Part shown: positions 5,451 through 5,561 of the stretch, piece after piece
Numbering within the stretch: position 1 is the first letter of the stretch
Layout of the letters: every line of letters begins with the position of its first letter
Source of the DNA: Pelotomaculum sp.
Lineage (GTDB): Bacteria; Bacillota; Desulfotomaculia; Desulfotomaculales; Pelotomaculaceae
Assembly (NCBI GenBank): GCA_022839445.1
Contig: JALHFC010000078.1
Coordinates: forward strand, 1-5,561
Length of the DNA: 5,561 bases
Direction of reading: 5' to 3'
The notes under the pieces: generated by a model
What the model was told of the DNA's origin: nothing
The model's database searches: none
Seen by the model: only the letters and a program-made list of their open reading frames with translations
Position numbers and translations under genes: made by a program

Positions 5451-5469
5451 CAACCGTTCCCCTCCCCCC
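5438..5469 (-). other. Predicted G-quadruplex motif, minus strand
   Basis: On the minus strand there are four G-runs of 6, 4, 4 and 5 (plus-strand C-runs 5464-5469, 5459-5462, 5448-5451, 5438-5442) with loops of 1, 7 and 5 bases. This satisfies the usual G3+N1-7 rule with runs of at least four. The G-rich strand is the template for spoIIE transcription. The last two runs also form part of the palindrome's right arm, so hairpin and quadruplex would compete. Confidence 0.7.
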
Positions 5470-5476
5470 TGTCCTG

Positions 5477-5505
5477 TTGATGAAAATGCCGTTGGGTAGT
5501 ATTAT
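5477..5505 (+). promoter_or_regulatory. Possible sigma-A promoter after the repeat
   Basis: TTGATG (5477-5482) and TATTAT (5500-5505) are 17 bases apart and match consensus at four and five of six positions. The start point would be near 5512, only about 13 bases before the ATG at 5525. It could re-initiate transcription beyond the palindrome. The match is modest. Confidence 0.4.
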
Positions 5506-5524
5506 TAATGTTGGGTGGGATTGG

Positions 5525-5561
5525 ATGGATTTTCTTTGCAAGGTTAAAACTTATATATGTC
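5525..5561 (+). CDS. Possible 5' end of next gene, perhaps tilS (12 codons)
   Basis: An ATG at 5525 opens a frame that runs off the window edge: MDFLCKVKTYIC. A G-rich GGGTGGGA (5513-5520) lies 4 bases upstream as a weak ribosome binding site. In Firmicutes spoIIE is commonly followed by tilS (tRNA-Ile lysidine synthase), hpt and ftsH, and TilS proteins often open with a short Met-x-x-Leu-x-x-Val-Lys helix like this one. The same frame is open upstream to an ATG at 5480 with no ribosome binding site. Twelve residues cannot prove the assignment, so no symbol is given. Confidence 0.35.
   Translation, partial: MDFLCKVKTYIC

Larger units (their letters stand above)
5367..5474. repeat. Composite palindromic repeat element after spoIIE
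   Basis: A perfect 32-bp inverted repeat is flanked by decayed copies of its own arms. On the left, ACACAGGGGGGAC (5368-5380) echoes ACACAGGGGGAC (5387-5398). On the right, CAACCGTTCCCC and CCCCCCTGTCC (5451-5474) echo the inner GAACCGTCCCCCTGTGTCC. The arrangement looks like repeated insertion or duplication of one short palindromic unit. The core GGGGACGGTTCTTTTGTGTC resembles, from memory, a repeat family seen in Desulfotomaculum-type genomes near REP-associated tyrosine (Y1) transposases. It contains no gene; short open frames over it are unsupported. Confidence 0.75.

Noticed and set aside
5259..5453. Minus-strand frame over the palindrome
   Set aside because: Its first half is the inverted repeat and the rest is antisense to spoIIE; no family features.
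5366..5474. CRISPR array or tandem regulatory sites in the C/G-run region
   Set aside because: Repeats are inverted and decayed copies without regular spacers of constant length.
5200..5499. Plus-strand frame of 99 codons over the spoIIE end and the repeat
   Set aside because: It overlaps spoIIE in another frame and then reads the palindrome; composition is repeat-driven and no start signal is present.

Overview
The window looks like chromosome from an endospore-forming, low-to-mid GC Firmicute. The gene set (spoIIR, divIC, an S1-domain yabR-like gene, a Ppx/GppA gene, spoIIE) and the style of the proteins suggest the Desulfotomaculum/Pelotomaculum group (Peptococcaceae and relatives). The placement comes from recollection of gene order and protein similarity, not from a search.

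Layout: (1) 1-508, minus strand: 5' part of spoIIR, running off the left edge, with a perfect 15-bp hairpin inside its signal-peptide codons. (2) 509-727: divergent intergenic region with a good sigma-F-type promoter facing spoIIR and a sigma-H-like promoter facing right. (3) 728-1392: a 78-residue LuxR/sigma region 4-type HTH protein, overlapping by 4 bases a DivIC/FtsB-family division protein. (4) 1418-1908: a near-perfect sigma-A promoter, a YabR-like S1 RNA-binding protein, then a terminator-like hairpin. (5) 1931-2812: a Ppx/GppA phosphatase. (6) 2797-2891: a candidate Spo0A-controlled promoter. (7) 2900-5365: full-length spoIIE. (8) 5366-5561: a long perfect inverted repeat (32-bp arms, 3-base loop) flanked by degenerate copies, with a G-quadruplex motif on the minus strand, then a possible promoter and the first 12 codons of what may be tilS.

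Functional logic: SpoIIE is the septal phosphatase that dephosphorylates SpoIIAA and so releases sigma-F in the forespore. SpoIIR is the sigma-F-dependent secreted signal that triggers pro-sigma-E processing in the mother cell. One 5.5-kb stretch therefore holds the activator of the forespore programme and its output signal, on either side of division (divIC) and RNA/phosphate housekeeping genes. No new multi-gene system is evident. The least explained items are the small HTH gene coupled to divIC, the hairpin inside spoIIR, and the palindrome/G-quadruplex element after spoIIE.
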